Assembly: GCF_039536205.1 (NCBI RefSeq)
Contig: NZ_BAAAYL010000001.1
Location: 1,612,001 to 1,676,000, forward strand
Reading direction: 5' to 3'
Length of the DNA: 64,000 bases
Origin: Streptomyces sannanensis
GTDB taxonomy: Bacteria > Actinomycetota > Actinomycetes > Streptomycetales > Streptomycetaceae
Shown here in pieces: positions 1 to 11,907 of this stretch. The position numbers were made by a program, and so were the translations under genes. Within the stretch, counting starts at the first letter, position 1, and each line of letters begins with the position of its first letter. The notes under the pieces were generated by a model that searched no databases, was not told the origin of the DNA, and was given only the letters and a program-made list of their open reading frames with translations.

Positions 1-745
1 ACTCCTCGGCGTCCAGCGCGGCGCCGCCCACCAGGGCGCCGTCCACGTCCGGCTGCGCCATGATCGCGGCGATGTTGCCGGCCTTCACGGAGCCGCCGTA
101 CTGGATGCGGACCTTCTCGGCCAGCTCCTGCGAGTACAGCTCCGCCAGACGGCCGCGGATCGCCCCGCAGACCTCCTGGGCGTCCTCGGGGGTGGCGACC
201 TCGCCGGTGCCGATGGCCCACACCGGCTCGTACGCGATCACCACGGACTCGGCCTGCTCGGCCGGGATGTCCTTCAGGCCGCCGTCGATCTGCGCGAGGG
301 TGTGGGCCACCTGGTCGCCCGCCTTGCGGATGTCCAGGGCCTCGCCGACGCACAGGATCGGGGTGAGCCCGTACCGGTAGGCGGCCTTGATCTTGGCGTT
401 GCAGATCTCGTCCGTCTCGCCGTGGTACTGACGGCGCTCGCTGTGGCCGACGGTCACATACGTACAGTGCAGCTTGGCCAGCATCGGGCCCGAGATCTCG
501 CCGGTGTACGCGCCGGAGTCGTGCGCCGAGACGTCCTGGGCGCCGTACTTGATCTTGAGCTTGTCGGCGTCGACCAGGGTCTGCACGGACCGCAGGTCGG
601 TGAAGGGCGGCAGGACGGCGACCTCGACGGCGTCGTAGTCCTTGTCCGACAGAGCGAAGGCGAGCTTCTGGACGTGCGCGATGGCCTCGAGGTGGTTGAG
701 GTTCATCTTCCAGTTGCCCGCCATCAGCGGGGTACGCGTGGTCAT
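1..745 (-). CDS. tpiA: Triose-phosphate isomerase, 3' end cut by window edge
   Basis: Interconverts dihydroxyacetone phosphate and glyceraldehyde-3-phosphate in glycolysis; cytosolic TIM barrel. The protein starts [15 protein letters not shown], so the substrate-binding Asn11 and Lys13 are present. The catalytic histidine lies in VGHSERR and the catalytic glutamate in [10 protein letters not shown]. 248 codons are visible and the family is usually about 250-260 residues, so only roughly ten C-terminal residues are missing. The ATG at 745 lies 7 nt after the pgk stop, so tpiA must be translated from the same message as pgk. Last gene of the leftward gap-pgk-tpiA cluster. Family assignment is secure. 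Confidence 0.97.
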   Translation of the reverse strand, partial: MTTRTPLMAGNWKMNLNHLEAIAHVQKLAFALSDKDYDAVEVAVLPPFTDLRSVQTLVDADKLKIKYGAQDVSAHDSGAYTGEISGPMLAKLHCTYVTVGHSERRQYHGETDEICNAKIKAAYRYGLTPILCVGEALDIRKAGDQVAHTLAQIDGGLKDIPAEQAESVVIAYEPVWAIGTGEVATPEDAQEVCGAIRGRLAELYSQELAEKVRIQYGGSVKAGNIAAIMAQPDVDGALVGGAALDAEE

Positions 746-752
746 AAGGGGG

Positions 753-1964
753 TCAGTCCTCCAGTGCGGCGAGGCCGGGAAGCGTCTTGCCCTCGAGGTA
801 CTCGAGGCTGGCACCGCCACCGGTCGAGATGTGTCCGAACTTGTTCTCGTCGAAGCCGAGGATGCGCACGGCCGCGGCCGAGTCGCCACCGCCGACGACG
901 GTGAAGGCCGGGCTGTCGATGAGCCCCTGGGCGACAGCGGCGGTGCCGCCGGCGAAGTCCGGGTGCTCGAAGACGCCCATCGGGCCGTTCCAGAAGACGG
1001 TGGCCGCGTCGGTGAACTTCGACGCGTACAGCTCACGCGTCTTCGGGCCGATGTCCATGGCCTCCTCGTCGGCCGGGATGGCGTCGGCCGAGACGGTGGT
1101 CGGGTTGGCCGGGGCCTTGGTCTTCAGGTCCGGGAAGTCCGGGGAGACCAGGACGTCCAGGGGCAGGACGAACTCCACGCCGCGCTTCTCGGCCCGCGCC
1201 AGGTACTCCAGGCAGGTCGGGATCAGCTCCTCCTGGAGCAGCGACTTGCCGACCTCGTGGCCCTTGGCCTTGAGGAAGGTGTACGCCATGCCGCCGCCGA
1301 TGAGGATGCGGTCGGCCTTCTCCAGCAGCTGGTCGATGACCGCGAGCTTGTCGGAGACCTTGGAGCCGCCGAGCACGACGACGTACGGCCGCGCGACGTC
1401 CTCGGTGAGCTTCTTCAGAACGCCGACCTCGGTGACGATCAGCTGGCCGGCCGCGTGCGGCAGGCGGGCCGGCAGGTCGAAGACCGAGGCGTGCTTGCGG
1501 TGCACGGCACCGAAGCCGTCGCCGACGTACAGGTCGGCGAGGGCGGCGAGCTCGTCGGCGAAGGCGGCGCGCTCGGCGTCGTCCTTGCTGGTCTCGCCCG
1601 GGTTGAAGCGGAGGTTCTCGAGCACGGCGACCTGGCCGTCGGCCAGGTCCGCGACGACGGCCCGGGCGGACTCACCGACCGTGTCGGTGGCGAAGGCGAC
1701 GTCCTTGCCGAGGAGTTCACCGAGCCGCGCGGCGGCCGGGGCGAGCGAGAAGGCCGGGTCCGGGGCGCCCTTGGGGCGGCCCAGGTGGGAGGCGACGACC
1801 ACGCGGGCGCCGGCCTCGGCGAGCTTCGCGATGGTCGGCCGGACGGCGCGGATGCGGCCGTCGTCGGTGATGGTGGTGCCCTCGAGCGGCACATTGAGGT
1901 CGGCGCGGACGAACACCCGCTTGCCCGCCACGCCGTCGGCGATCAGTTCGTCGATCGTCTTCAT
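753..1964 (-). CDS. pgk: Phosphoglycerate kinase
   Basis: Transfers phosphate from 1,3-bisphosphoglycerate to ADP in glycolysis. 403 residues, the normal bacterial length. The N-terminal substrate domain begins [20 protein letters not shown] and contains RADLNVPL. The nucleotide domain contains the [10 protein letters not shown] and GGGDSAAA loops. The frame stays open 36 nt upstream, but the ATG at 1964 is chosen because AAGGAG lies 10 nt before it and the protein then matches the family N-terminus. It sits between gap (upstream, 113 nt, with a strong hairpin in the gap) and tpiA (7 nt downstream). Confidence 0.97.
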   Translation of the reverse strand: MKTIDELIADGVAGKRVFVRADLNVPLEGTTITDDGRIRAVRPTIAKLAEAGARVVVASHLGRPKGAPDPAFSLAPAAARLGELLGKDVAFATDTVGESARAVVADLADGQVAVLENLRFNPGETSKDDAERAAFADELAALADLYVGDGFGAVHRKHASVFDLPARLPHAAGQLIVTEVGVLKKLTEDVARPYVVVLGGSKVSDKLAVIDQLLEKADRILIGGGMAYTFLKAKGHEVGKSLLQEELIPTCLEYLARAEKRGVEFVLPLDVLVSPDFPDLKTKAPANPTTVSADAIPADEEAMDIGPKTRELYASKFTDAATVFWNGPMGVFEHPDFAGGTAAVAQGLIDSPAFTVVGGGDSAAAVRILGFDENKFGHISTGGGASLEYLEGKTLPGLAALED

Positions 1965-2001
1965 CTGTTGCTGACTCCTTGCGTCAACGGGATTCAACAC
2001 A

Positions 2002-2048
2002 AGCCACAGGGCTCGTCCAGCGCGGCACTGCGCTGCCCGAGCCCTGTG
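2002..2048 (-). terminator. Two-tier hairpin between gap and pgk
   Basis: An 11-bp perfect inverted repeat (2005-2015 with 2038-2048) encloses a second 6-bp stem (2018-2023 with 2030-2035), separated by a 2x2 internal loop, with a 6-nt loop at the tip. There is no T-run. Lying in the 113-nt gap between co-directional gap and pgk, it could be a partial terminator or an mRNA processing and stability element that sets the gap:pgk ratio. The structure is seen; the role is inferred. Confidence 0.7.
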
Positions 2049-2077
2049 CTTCCATCCAAGTGCCTAGCGGCGAGAGA

Positions 2078-3160
<1,083 letters not shown>

Positions 3161-3208
3161 CTACCTCCCCGAAAGCCCAGGAGTGGCATCGAGCGGCCCT
3201 ATATGTGG

Positions 3209-3251
3209 CGCGGCGGCCCATACCCCCCGGTTAGGGGCACGGACCGCCGCG
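3209..3251 (-). terminator. Hairpin after the secreted carboxypeptidase gene
   Basis: An 8-bp perfect GC stem (3209-3216 with 3244-3251) extends inward with mismatches. It lies just beyond the stop of the leftward carboxypeptidase gene and upstream of gap, so it probably isolates gap from read-through. Confidence 0.5.
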
Positions 3252-3269
3252 ATCCTGTGACTGTCGGCG

Positions 3270-6227
3270 TCAACGACGCAGGGCGGCGAGCGCCTTTCCG
3301 ACGAGCCGCGTGCGCTCGTCCGGGTTCACGAGGTGCTCGAGCCCGAAGCCCAGCAGCACGGTGTCGCGGGTGGTGACCGACGCGTACGACTTGAAGAGCT
3401 CACCCGTGCGGGCCCAGTCCCCGTCGACTGCCGGGCTGCCGGCCGGCGCGCCCTGCACGGTCCAGGCGCCGAGGGAGGTCTCAAAGTCCCCTGCGGATGC
3501 CGGCTCCTTCTCCGTCCCGCCGACGAACAGGGCGGCGTTGTCCGCGAACACACCGCGGCCGCCGGAGCCGGGGTCGGTGATGTAGCTCAGGGACAGGTCG
3601 ACCTTCTTGCCCGCGTAGCCACTGAGGTCGAAGGCGACCTGCTTCCAGCCGGCGGAGGAGCCGGTGAAGCTGTTCCAGGCTCCGCTGGTGCCGTTGGCCA
3701 CGCAGCCGCCCGCGGCGAGGGTCAGGTAGTGCCGCAGGAACGGGTGGCCGTTGATGAAGTACCCGGCGTCGCACTCCTCGGGCACCGCGGACCTGGTGGC
3801 ACCGCCGGCCTCGGGCAGCGTGGTCCAGTCCTCGGCCCCGGTGGTGTGCGCCTCCAGCACGGCGTGGTCGTAGCCGGGCTCGGTGTTCCAGTTGATCGCG
3901 AAGCGCAGCTCGGGCTTGTCGGCCGCAGTGACTCCCGTCAGGTCGACGGTGCGGGTCAGCCGCTTCCAGTCGTTGTCGGTGTGCGTGGCGGCGGCCATCC
4001 ACTGGCCGGCGTACGGGGCGTACGGATTGACGACTCCGGCGTACCGGCCCGCCTCGGCGCTCTTGAACTGCGGGAACTCCGTCGCGGGCAGGCTGTCCGA
4101 GGTGACCGTGTACGCGCCGGCCGCGTTCAGCGGGCCGCCGGCGCCGCTCAGTCCTCCGATGGCGCCGGCGAGCGCCCCGCTGCCGTTGAACCCGGTGGCG
4201 CCATTGGCGTTCGTACGGCCGTACGCCCCCAGGTAGTACTGGCTGAAGTCGTCCGTCACGGCACGCCCGATCTGGACGTTGCCGCCGGCCCGGGTGCCGG
4301 CCTCGATCAGCTTGCCGCCCTCGTTGAGGAAATCGCGGAGCGCCAGCTGCGTGGGGCCGCCGGGAGTCCTGGTCCCGGCGTAGTGCACGACGGTGGAGAA
4401 GTGGCTGAGGACCCCCAGCGCGTGCGGTACGCCCTGGGTGGCGACGTCCCACACGACCGCACTGCGGCCGTTGGCCTTCAGGGCGTCGGCGTACAGCTGG
4501 GCGTTCTGGGCGGCGGCCCCCTCCTCGGCGATCACCAGCGTGTTGGCCTTGGCGCGCTCGGCGACGGTATAGGTGAAGGGCTCACTGGAGGTGCGCCGGC
4601 CGTCCTTCGTACGGGCGGTGAACCAGACCTCGACCCGGTCACCCGGTTCCGCGTCCTCGACCTCGGCCCGGTAGGCGTCGAAGCGGATGTTGTCCTTGCC
4701 GCCGTAGAACTTGCCGCCCTTCCAGGCTTCGAGGTCCTCCTTGTGCGTGCGGCCTCCGTTGATGCGGTAGTTCAGCTCCTTGTCGCGCAGCGACTTGCGG
4801 GCGACGACGGACACCTCCTGGTCGCCGCCGCGGGCGTAGGAGGTGGTGAAGGTGTCGGGGGTGAAGTCGGGGGCGGTCAGGCCGACCGAGGACGAGGGCT
4901 GGTCGGGGTGGGCGGCGGTCTCGGCGACCGCGAGCGCGAACGGGATGTTCTTGGCGAACTCCTGCTGGATCAGCTTCTCGTCGTCCGGGAAGTTGAACCC
5001 GGACTGGCAGTCCTCGGCACGCCAGGCGTCGTTCGGGTCGATGTCGGAGGCCGTCTGGCAGGTGGTCATCTCCGGGGTGAACATCATCATCCCGTTGACG
5101 TTCGCCGCGTGTCCGTCGGCCTCGCCGTTGGTGGTGTAGAGCTCGGAGGAGACCTGGGGGTAGTAGCCGGGGACGGCGGAGTTCTCGGGCGTACCGGCGA
5201 GGGCCTTGTAGAGGACGTCGTCGGGGGTCGGGGTGGCGACCTGCCATCCCACGCCGTAGAGGAGCAGCTCGGCGGCGGAGTGGTAGTTGACGCCGTACTC
5301 GAAGCCGATCCGCTTCTCGAAGCGGTCCAGGGCGACGGTCTCCGGCTCGGAGTTGGGGCCTGCGCCACGGAAGGTCTGGCTCGCCGGGTTCGCGGACGAA
5401 CCCTCGTTGTCGTAGCCCCACTTGTAGGCGAAGTTGCGGTTGAGGTCGACGCCGTCGCCGGCGGTGTAGGCGCCGTCGCCGTTGTTGTCGCGCATGTTCT
5501 TGCGCCACAGCCGCTGGCCGTCGGAGTTGTGGGTGAAGTCGTAGCCGTCCGGGTTGGCGGAGATCACGAACCACAGCTCGGTGGAGTCCACGATCCTGGT
5601 GATGCGCGGATCCTTGCCGTAGTTGTCGAGGTAGTAGTGGAGCAACCGCCTTGTCATCTCGGGCGTGATCCACTCGCGGGCGTGCTGGTTGGCCATGTAC
5701 AGCACGGCGGGCTTGGAGCCGTCCTCCGAGGCCTTGGCGCCCTTGGTGAGCTTGAGGGCGAGGATGTCCTGACCCTGGAGCGTCTTGCCGATCGAGACGA
5801 CCTTGGTGAGGCCCGGGTGGGCCTTTTGGGTCGCGATGATCTCTTCCTGGATGTTGCCCTTTCCGCTGTACGGGCGGAAGACGCCGTCCCCAGCGGCGGC
5901 CAGCCCTCGCTGCGTCCGAGCCGAGACCTTGCGCTCGGTGAGTTCGATGCCCTTCGCCTTCAGACCGGCCGCCTCGGCGTCGGTGAGGAAGAGCTCGACC
6001 TTCGCGGTGCCCTTGTCGGGCGCGCGCTCGCCCAGTTCGTGCGCGTCCTGGCCGGTCGCGAGGAGCAGCGGGATCTGCTCCTTGGTGACATCGGAGTTGT
6101 AGACCTTCACGGCGTCGGCGCCCGCGTCGGATGCCCGGCCGTCCTGCGCCTGGGCGACGGGTGCCGCCGCCAGACCCGCTATCAGCAGTGAAGCCGCTGC
6201 GAGCATCGATCTCGCCCTGCGCCTCAT
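3270..6227 (-). CDS. Secreted M14-family zinc carboxypeptidase
   Basis: 985 residues. A signal peptide is clear: MRRRARSMLAAAS, a hydrophobic core, then a probable cleavage after AQA near residue 28. The M14 catalytic domain follows: zinc ligands His and Glu in NQHAREWITPE, substrate Arg/Asn region GVDLNRNF, distal zinc His in VNYHSAAE, and a probable catalytic Glu in MFTPEMTTC. The C-terminal half (about residue 450 on) has Ig-like and jelly-roll or immune-inhibitor-A-like segments typical of large actinobacterial secreted M14 proteins. The ATG at 6227 is chosen over one 51 nt upstream because AAGGGGGG precedes it and it starts exactly at the signal peptide. It probably digests extracellular peptides. 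Monocistronic, between whiA and gap. Confidence 0.9.
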   Translation of the reverse strand: MRRRARSMLAAASLLIAGLAAAPVAQAQDGRASDAGADAVKVYNSDVTKEQIPLLLATGQDAHELGERAPDKGTAKVELFLTDAEAAGLKAKGIELTERKVSARTQRGLAAAGDGVFRPYSGKGNIQEEIIATQKAHPGLTKVVSIGKTLQGQDILALKLTKGAKASEDGSKPAVLYMANQHAREWITPEMTRRLLHYYLDNYGKDPRITRIVDSTELWFVISANPDGYDFTHNSDGQRLWRKNMRDNNGDGAYTAGDGVDLNRNFAYKWGYDNEGSSANPASQTFRGAGPNSEPETVALDRFEKRIGFEYGVNYHSAAELLLYGVGWQVATPTPDDVLYKALAGTPENSAVPGYYPQVSSELYTTNGEADGHAANVNGMMMFTPEMTTCQTASDIDPNDAWRAEDCQSGFNFPDDEKLIQQEFAKNIPFALAVAETAAHPDQPSSSVGLTAPDFTPDTFTTSYARGGDQEVSVVARKSLRDKELNYRINGGRTHKEDLEAWKGGKFYGGKDNIRFDAYRAEVEDAEPGDRVEVWFTARTKDGRRTSSEPFTYTVAERAKANTLVIAEEGAAAQNAQLYADALKANGRSAVVWDVATQGVPHALGVLSHFSTVVHYAGTRTPGGPTQLALRDFLNEGGKLIEAGTRAGGNVQIGRAVTDDFSQYYLGAYGRTNANGATGFNGSGALAGAIGGLSGAGGPLNAAGAYTVTSDSLPATEFPQFKSAEAGRYAGVVNPYAPYAGQWMAAATHTDNDWKRLTRTVDLTGVTAADKPELRFAINWNTEPGYDHAVLEAHTTGAEDWTTLPEAGGATRSAVPEECDAGYFINGHPFLRHYLTLAAGGCVANGTSGAWNSFTGSSAGWKQVAFDLSGYAGKKVDLSLSYITDPGSGGRGVFADNAALFVGGTEKEPASAGDFETSLGAWTVQGAPAGSPAVDGDWARTGELFKSYASVTTRDTVLLGFGLEHLVNPDERTRLVGKALAALRR

Positions 6228-6323
6228 AAGCCCCCCTTGCTGTTGGCTGCCACATGAGTGAACCGACGCCAGGCTCATGACAAACCCGTGATCAAGTCAA
6301 GGGTCGTGACAGACTGCGTAAAA

Positions 6324-6360
6324 GCCGCTGCCGGCACCCCGACAGGGCACCGGCAGCGGC
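6324..6360 (-). terminator. Terminator of the uvrC-rapZ-yvcK-whiA operon
   Basis: Perfect 11-bp GC stem (6324-6334 with 6350-6360), 15-nt loop, just past the whiA stop. On the transcribed strand it is followed by TTTTACGC, giving a short U-run. Confidence 0.75.
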
Positions 6361-6382
6361 CAGTTGACCTGGAACGTCACGT

Positions 6383-7372
6383 TCAGCCGACCAGGCCGTC
6401 GGCCATCTCCTCGGTGAGGCTGGACTCGGTCCCGGGAATGCCCAGGTCGGCGGCGCGCTTGTCGGCCATCGCCAGCAACCGACGGATACGGCCCGCGACG
6501 GCGTCCTTGGTCAGCGGCGGATCGGCGAGCGCGCCCAGCTCCTCCAGCGAGGCCTGCTTGTGCTCCATGCGCAGCCGACCCGCGGCGGCCAGGTGCTCGG
6601 GAACCTCGTCACCGAGGATCTCCAGAGCGCGCTGGACCCGGGCACCCGCGGCGACCGCGGCCCGCGCCGAGCGGCGCAGATTGGCGTCGTCGAAGTTGGC
6701 GAGCCGGTTGGCGGTGGCGCGGACCTCACGGCGCATCCGCCGCTCCTCCCAGGCCAGCACCGAGTCGTGCGCACCGAGCCGGGTCAGCAGCGCGCCGATC
6801 GCGTCACCGTCCCGTACCACCACCCGGTCCACGCCGCGCACCTCGCGGGCCTTCGCCGCGATCGACAGCCGACGGGCGGCACCGACCAGGGCGAGGGCGG
6901 CCTCCGGACCCGGGCAGGTCACCTCCAGCGAGGAGGAGCGGCCGGGCTCGGTCAGCGAGCCGTGGGCGAGAAAGGCGCCGCGCCAGGCCGCCTCGGCATC
7001 GCAGGTGGCACCGGAGACGACCTGCGGGGGCAGCCCGCGGATGGGGCGGCCCCGGCCGTCGACCAGGCCGGTCTGGCGGGCCAGCTGATCGCCGCCCCCC
7101 ACGACCCGTACGAGATAGCGCGAACCGCGCCGCAGCCCGCCCGGAGCCATCACCACCAGCTCCGAGGGGTGACCGAAGATCTCCAGAATGTCCTTCTTGA
7201 GACGGCGCGCGGCGAAGCTGGTGTCCAGCTCCGCCTCGATCACGATCCGGCCGCTCACCAGGTGCAGACCGCCCGCGAACCGCAGGATCGCCGAGACCTC
7301 TGCCTTCCTGCAGCAGGTGCGGGTGACCGGAAGGTGCGAGATCTCGTCCTTCACCGCTGGCGTCATCGCCAT
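6383..7372 (-). CDS. whiA: Sporulation transcription factor WhiA
   Basis: 329 residues. WhiA is a DNA-binding regulator that, with WhiB, activates genes for the switch from aerial growth to sporulation septation in Streptomyces. The N-terminal LAGLIDADG-like homing-endonuclease fold is recognisable ([35 protein letters not shown]), and the C-terminal helix-turn-helix region contains [20 protein letters not shown]. The start at 7372 overlaps the yvcK stop by 10 nt, so the genes are translationally coupled. The order rapZ-yvcK-whiA is conserved across Gram-positive bacteria and supports the call. Last gene of the operon. Confidence 0.96.
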   Translation of the reverse strand: MAMTPAVKDEISHLPVTRTCCRKAEVSAILRFAGGLHLVSGRIVIEAELDTSFAARRLKKDILEIFGHPSELVVMAPGGLRRGSRYLVRVVGGGDQLARQTGLVDGRGRPIRGLPPQVVSGATCDAEAAWRGAFLAHGSLTEPGRSSSLEVTCPGPEAALALVGAARRLSIAAKAREVRGVDRVVVRDGDAIGALLTRLGAHDSVLAWEERRMRREVRATANRLANFDDANLRRSARAAVAAGARVQRALEILGDEVPEHLAAAGRLRMEHKQASLEELGALADPPLTKDAVAGRIRRLLAMADKRAADLGIPGTESSLTEEMADGLVG

Positions 7373-8448
7373 GGGCCGATCCTTCCATGCATCCGAAAAA
7401 TACGGTCGTACGCGGCGGCCAGCAGCTCCGGATCATGCTTCGGAGAGCCTCCCCCAGAGCCTTCGGCCTGGGAGGTGCCCCCATCCGCCGAGGCCACCGG
7501 CGCGAGCTCGACCGCCGCACCGAGCCGCGCGGCGGCATCGGAGAGAGACTGCCGGTCGGGCACCGCGGCCGCGTCGGCCAGCACCACGTCCAGGGCGAGT
7601 TTAGGGGCGTGTCGGGCCAAAACCTCCAAATGACGCTGCGGGGAGAAGCCCTCGGTTTCCCCGGGCTGCGGTGCGAGATTGAGCGAGAGCACCCGGCGCG
7701 CCTTGGTCTCCATGAGCGCGTCCAGCAGTTCCGGCACCAGCAGATGCGGAATCACCGAGGAGAACCAGGAGCCGGGACCGAGCACCACCCAGTCGGCGTC
7801 GAGGACCGCCGCGACGGCCTCGGGCACCGCGGGCGGGTCGTGCGGCACCAGGTGCACGGACTGCACCTCGCCGGGGGTGAGCGCCACAGTGGCCTGGCCG
7901 CGCACCGTGTCCACCTCGTCGGGGCGCGCCGGGTCGTGGCCGCGTACCAGCGCCTGGAGCTCCAGCGGCACCGCGGACATGGGAAGCACCCGGCCCTGCG
8001 CTCCCAGCAGCCTGCCGACCAGGTCCAGGGCCTGCACGGGGTCGCCCAGCTGCTCCCACAGGGCCACGATGAGCAGATTGCCGACCGCGTGGCCGTGCAT
8101 CTCGCCCTTGGACTGGAACCGGTGCTGGATGACCCGGGCCCAGGTCTGCCCCCAGTCGTCGTCGCCGCACAGCGCGGCCAGCGCCTTGCGGAGATCGCCG
8201 GGCGGCAGGACACCCAGCTCCTCGCGCAGCCGGCCGCTGGAGCCCCCGTCGTCGGCCACGGTGACCACCGCCGTGAGGTCTCCGGTGATGCGGCGGAGGG
8301 CGGCCAGCGAGGCGGACAGGCCCATGCCGCCGCCGAGCGCGACGACCTTGGGCTGAGCGCCGCGCCTGCGGATGGGCCGCGCGGTGACTCCGGCACGCTC
8401 GGGGACGGTCCGGCGCAGCCGCCGCAGCCGGAGAGTACGTCCGGTCAC
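7363..8448 (-). CDS. yvcK: YvcK/CofD-family gluconeogenesis factor
   Basis: 361 residues. YvcK proteins bind UDP-sugars and are needed for cell-wall homeostasis or growth on gluconeogenic carbon; the fold resembles the CofD transferase. The nucleotide-binding start is [20 protein letters not shown], followed by [18 protein letters not shown] and GNLLIVAL. The GTG start at 8448 overlaps the rapZ stop by 4 nt, showing translational coupling. Near the C-terminus, residues from about 323 ([12 protein letters not shown]) are encoded by a palindromic G/C repeat at 7448-7482 that looks like an in-frame insertion into the normal family sequence. Confidence 0.94.
   Translation of the reverse strand: MTGRTLRLRRLRRTVPERAGVTARPIRRRGAQPKVVALGGGMGLSASLAALRRITGDLTAVVTVADDGGSSGRLREELGVLPPGDLRKALAALCGDDDWGQTWARVIQHRFQSKGEMHGHAVGNLLIVALWEQLGDPVQALDLVGRLLGAQGRVLPMSAVPLELQALVRGHDPARPDEVDTVRGQATVALTPGEVQSVHLVPHDPPAVPEAVAAVLDADWVVLGPGSWFSSVIPHLLVPELLDALMETKARRVLSLNLAPQPGETEGFSPQRHLEVLARHAPKLALDVVLADAAAVPDRQSLSDAAARLGAAVELAPVASADGGTSQAEGSGGGSPKHDPELLAAAYDRIFRMHGRIGPWR
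7448..7482 (-). repeat. Palindromic G5...C5 repeat inside yvcK
   Basis: On the coding strand it reads GGGGGCACCTCCC, then GGCCGAAGGC, then TCTGGGGGAGG. It can fold as a hairpin and stays in frame. Related copies occur at 38161-38201, 63295-63324 and 63334-63364. It encodes a Gly/Ser-rich linker absent from the conserved YvcK core. Confidence 0.7.
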
Positions 8449-9380
8449 TCGCGCCCCATGTCACGGTGCACGACGACCGTCTCGATGCCCTCGGAGGCCA
8501 GGCGTGCCGCCAGCTTCTCGGACATGGCGACGCTGCGGTGCTTGCCGCCGGTGCAGCCGACGGCAATGGTCACATAGCGCTTGCCCTCGCGGCGGTAGCC
8601 GGTGGCGACGAGCTGGAGCAGTTCGGCGTACCGGTCGAGGAACTCCTTGGCGCCCGGCTGGCTGAAGACATAGCCGGAGACCTCTTCGTTCATGCCGGTG
8701 AAGGGGCGCAGCTCCGGGACCCAGTGCGGGTTGGGCAGGAAGCGGCAGTCCACCACCAGGTCGGCGTCGACCGGCAGACCGTACTTGTAGCCGAACGACA
8801 TGACGGTGGCCCGCAGCTCCGGCTCCTCGTCCCCGGCGAACTGGGCGTCCATCTTGGCGCGCAGCTCGTGGACGTTGAGGCTGGAGGTGTCGATCACCAG
8901 GTCGGCGTCGCCGCGCAGCTCGCGCAGCAGATCCCGCTCGGCCGCGATGCCGTCGACGATCCGGCCGTCGCCCTGCAGCGGGTGCGGGCGGCGGACCGAC
9001 TCGAAGCGGCGGACCAGCGCCTCGTCGGAGGACTCCAGGAAGACGATGCGCCGGGTGACCTGCCGTGCGTCCAGGTCGGCCAGGGATTCGCGAAGGTTGT
9101 CGAAGAAGCGGCGGCCGCGGACGTCGACGACGACGGCGATACGGGCCACATTGCCCTGGGAGCGGGCGCCGAGCTCCACCATGGTGGGGATCAGCGCGGG
9201 CGGCAGGTTGTCGACGACGAACCAGCCGAGGTCCTCGAGGCACTTGGCGGCCGTGCTGCGGCCCGCCCCCGACATGCCGGAGATGATCACGAGCTCGGGG
9301 ATGGCCGCCTCCGCGGCCTCTCCGGGCTCGATCGGCGTGCCCGTATTCACGTGTGCTCCGTCTCGGTCGTACTCAGTCAT
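8445..9380 (-). CDS. rapZ: RNase adapter / P-loop nucleotide-binding protein RapZ
   Basis: 311 residues. The Walker A motif is [14 protein letters not shown], near residue 36. The C-terminal domain carries the family signatures [19 protein letters not shown] and [18 protein letters not shown]. In enterobacteria RapZ binds glucosamine-6-phosphate and directs RNase E to GlmZ; in actinomycetes the partner is not known from the sequence. The N-terminus carries about 25 extra polar residues before the P-loop. The start overlaps the uvrC stop by 8 nt and its stop overlaps yvcK by 4 nt, so it is an internal gene of a tightly coupled operon. Confidence 0.95.
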   Translation of the reverse strand: MTEYDRDGAHVNTGTPIEPGEAAEAAIPELVIISGMSGAGRSTAAKCLEDLGWFVVDNLPPALIPTMVELGARSQGNVARIAVVVDVRGRRFFDNLRESLADLDARQVTRRIVFLESSDEALVRRFESVRRPHPLQGDGRIVDGIAAERDLLRELRGDADLVIDTSSLNVHELRAKMDAQFAGDEEPELRATVMSFGYKYGLPVDADLVVDCRFLPNPHWVPELRPFTGMNEEVSGYVFSQPGAKEFLDRYAELLQLVATGYRREGKRYVTIAVGCTGGKHRSVAMSEKLAARLASEGIETVVVHRDMGRE

Positions 9381-11346
9381 TCGTGCTGCCCCCGTCGTCT
9401 TCCATGATCTCTCCTGTCGCCGTGTTCACGGCGGGTGCGGCCGGAGCCGCCGATGCGAGGGCCGCGGCAATCGTCTCGGCCGTCCTGCGGCCTATCCCGG
9501 GAACCTCGCAGATCTGGTCGATTGTGGCCGACCGAAGCTTCTTCACCGAACCGAAATGCTTGATGAGCGCCTGTTTGCGGGAGTCACCGAGACCGGGGAC
9601 GACATCCAGGGGACCCGCCTTGAGGCGTTTGGTGCGCTTGCTGCGCTGGTACGTGATCGCAAAGCGGTGGGCCTCGTCACGCACTCGCTGGAGGAGATAC
9701 AGCCCCTCACTGGAGCGGGGCAGCACCACCGGATCGTCCTCGCCCGGCAGCCAGACCTCCTCCAGCCGCTTGGCGAGGCCGCAGACGGCGACATCGTCGA
9801 CACCGAGCTCGTCCAGCGCCCGCTGGGCGGCCGCGACCTGCGGCTGCCCGCCGTCGACGACGACGAGCTGCGGCGGGTACGCGAAGCGCTTGGGACGGCC
9901 GTCCTCCTCGGTGACCGCCTCGTCGTCGGACCACTCCCCGGTCTTCTGCTTCTCCTGCAGATAGCGCTTGAAGCGGCGGGTGATCACTTCGTGCATGGAC
10001 CGGACGTCGTCCTGCCCCTCGAAGCTTTTGATCTGGAACCGCCGGTACTCGCCCTTGCGGGCCAGGCCGTCCTCGAAGACCACCATCGACGCCACCACGT
10101 CCTCGCCCTGGAGATGCGAGATGTCGAAGCACTCGATGCGCAGCGGCGCACTGTCCAGCTCCAGCGCCTCGGCGATCTCCTCCAGGGCGCGGGAGCGGGT
10201 GGTCAGATCGGAGGCGCGCCTGGTCTTGTGCAGGGCGAGCGCCTGCTGGGCATTGCGCTGGACCGTCGCCATCAGGTCCTTCTTGTCGCCGCGCTGCGGT
10301 ATGCGCAGCGAGACGTTCGAGCCGCGCCGCCCGGTGAGCCACTGGCCGACGGCCTCGGGGTCCTCCGGGAGGGCGGGGACCAGCACCTCCTTGGGGACCG
10401 CGTCGCCGCTCTCCTCGCCGTACAACTGCTGGAGCGCGTGCTCGACCAGTCCGGCCGTGTCGACGGCCTCCACCTTGTCGGTGACCCAGCCGCGCTGGCC
10501 GCGCACCCGGCCGCCGCGGACATGGAAGATCTGCACCGCGGCTTCCAGTTCGTCCTCGGCGACGGCGATCAGATCGGCGTCGGTGGCGTCGGCGAGGACG
10601 ACGGCGTTCTTCTCCATCGCGCGGCGCAGCGCCTCGATGTCGTCGCGGAGCCGGGCCGCTCGCTCGTACTCCATCTCCTCGGCCGCGTCCCTCATCTGCT
10701 GCTCCAGGCGGCGCAGATACGTGCCGGTGCGGCCGGCCATGAAGTCGCAGAAGTCCGCGGCCAGTTCGCGATGCTCCTCCGCCGTGACCCGGCCGACGCA
10801 GGGCGCGGAGCACTTGCCGATGTAGCCCAGCAGGCAGGGCCGGCCGATCTGGGCGGAGCGCTTGAAGACCCCGGCCGAGCAGGTCCGTACCGGGAAGACA
10901 CGGAGCATCAGGTCGACGGTCTCGCGGATCGCCCAGGCATGGGCGTACGGACCGAAGTAGCGCACGCCCTTCTTCTTGGCCCCGCGCATCACCTGGACCC
11001 TCGGGAACTCCTCGCCGACGGTGACCGCGAGATACGGATAGCTCTTGTCGTCGCGGTACTTGACGTTGAAGCGGGGGTCGAACTCCTTGATCCAGGAGTA
11101 CTCCAGCTGAAGCGCCTCCACCTCCGTGGAGACCACGGTCCACTCCACCGAGGCAGCCGTGGTCACCATGGTGCGGGTGCGCGGGTGCAGGTTCGCCAGG
11201 TCCTGGAAGTAGTTGGCGAGCCGCTGGCGCAGGCTCTTCGCCTTCCCGACGTAGATCACACGACGGTGTTCGTCGCGGAATTTGTAGACCCCCGGCGAGT
11301 CGGGGATCTGTCCCGGCTTGGGGCGGTAGCTGGAGGGGTCTGCCAT
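9373..11346 (-). CDS. uvrC: Excinuclease ABC subunit C
   Basis: 657 residues. UvrC makes the 3' and 5' incisions in UvrABC nucleotide excision repair. Domains in order: N-terminal GIY-YIG nuclease ([20 protein letters not shown], from about residue 15), Cys-rich segment ([15 protein letters not shown]), UVR/UvrB-binding motif ([17 protein letters not shown]), RNase H-like 5' nuclease ([28 protein letters not shown]), and tandem helix-hairpin-helix at the C-terminus ([26 protein letters not shown]). The frame is open 74 codons further upstream, but the ATG at 11346 starts at the conserved family N-terminus. First gene of the uvrC-rapZ-yvcK-whiA operon. Confidence 0.97.
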   Translation of the reverse strand: MADPSSYRPKPGQIPDSPGVYKFRDEHRRVIYVGKAKSLRQRLANYFQDLANLHPRTRTMVTTAASVEWTVVSTEVEALQLEYSWIKEFDPRFNVKYRDDKSYPYLAVTVGEEFPRVQVMRGAKKKGVRYFGPYAHAWAIRETVDLMLRVFPVRTCSAGVFKRSAQIGRPCLLGYIGKCSAPCVGRVTAEEHRELAADFCDFMAGRTGTYLRRLEQQMRDAAEEMEYERAARLRDDIEALRRAMEKNAVVLADATDADLIAVAEDELEAAVQIFHVRGGRVRGQRGWVTDKVEAVDTAGLVEHALQQLYGEESGDAVPKEVLVPALPEDPEAVGQWLTGRRGSNVSLRIPQRGDKKDLMATVQRNAQQALALHKTRRASDLTTRSRALEEIAEALELDSAPLRIECFDISHLQGEDVVASMVVFEDGLARKGEYRRFQIKSFEGQDDVRSMHEVITRRFKRYLQEKQKTGEWSDDEAVTEEDGRPKRFAYPPQLVVVDGGQPQVAAAQRALDELGVDDVAVCGLAKRLEEVWLPGEDDPVVLPRSSEGLYLLQRVRDEAHRFAITYQRSKRTKRLKAGPLDVVPGLGDSRKQALIKHFGSVKKLRSATIDQICEVPGIGRRTAETIAAALASAAPAAPAVNTATGEIMEDDGGSTND

Positions 11347-11387
11347 GCTCCACACCCTACTTGCGGGGGCTGACAGCCGGGGGCCGC

Positions 11388-11816
11388 TCAGGCCTCCGGA
11401 CCGGCGATCAGCTTGCCGCCCTTCGCGGTGACCGGAACCTCGGGAAGCGGGACGGTCGCCGGGCCGCGCAGCGCCTTGCCGGTCGTCACGTCGAAGCGGC
11501 TGCCGTGGCAGGGGCAGTTGCCCTCGGTGCCCTCGAGCTTGTCCAGAACGCAGCCGGCGTGCGTGCACTGCGCGCTGAACGCCTTGTACTCGCCCTCGGC
11601 CGGGCGGCAGACGACCAGCCGCTGCTCGCGGTAGAGCTTGGCGCCGCCGACCGGGATCTCGTCCGCCGCGCCGAGAGTCACCGGCTCGGTGGGCGTCGGA
11701 TTCTTGGCGTGTCCGAGCTTGGACTCCGTCGAGCAGGCCGCGGCACCCAGCCCGGCCACCCCGGCGAGGGCGGCACCTTTCAGCACGGTACGGCGGGCGG
11801 CGGACTGGCCGGACAT
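11388..11816 (-). CDS. Tat-exported Rieske [2Fe-2S] protein
   Basis: 142 residues. The N-terminus has a twin-arginine motif ([10 protein letters not shown]), a hydrophobic stretch and a cysteine in GAAAC that may be a degenerate lipobox, so the protein is probably exported folded and perhaps lipidated. The iron-sulfur ligands are in CTHAGC and CPCHGSRFD, the classic CxH...CxxH pair. The frame extends 84 codons upstream, but the start at 11816 begins at the export signal. It could hand electrons to a membrane oxidoreductase; the substrate is unknown. Divergent from the sugar kinase at 11908, with a 91-nt shared promoter region. Confidence 0.9.
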   Translation of the reverse strand: MSGQSAARRTVLKGAALAGVAGLGAAACSTESKLGHAKNPTPTEPVTLGAADEIPVGGAKLYREQRLVVCRPAEGEYKAFSAQCTHAGCVLDKLEGTEGNCPCHGSRFDVTTGKALRGPATVPLPEVPVTAKGGKLIAGPEA

Positions 11817-11907
11817 GGCGACTCCACGATCTGAGAACGGTACGACAACCTCATCGACGATACCCGTGGCCTTCTCGGCCCTCGGACCATGGGTTACGTT
11901 CGGCGCT

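Noticed and set aside
3333..6191. A 952-codon plus-strand open frame opposite the secreted carboxypeptidase
   Set aside because: Low-complexity Gly/Val-rich translation; the opposite strand has signal peptide and M14 motifs.
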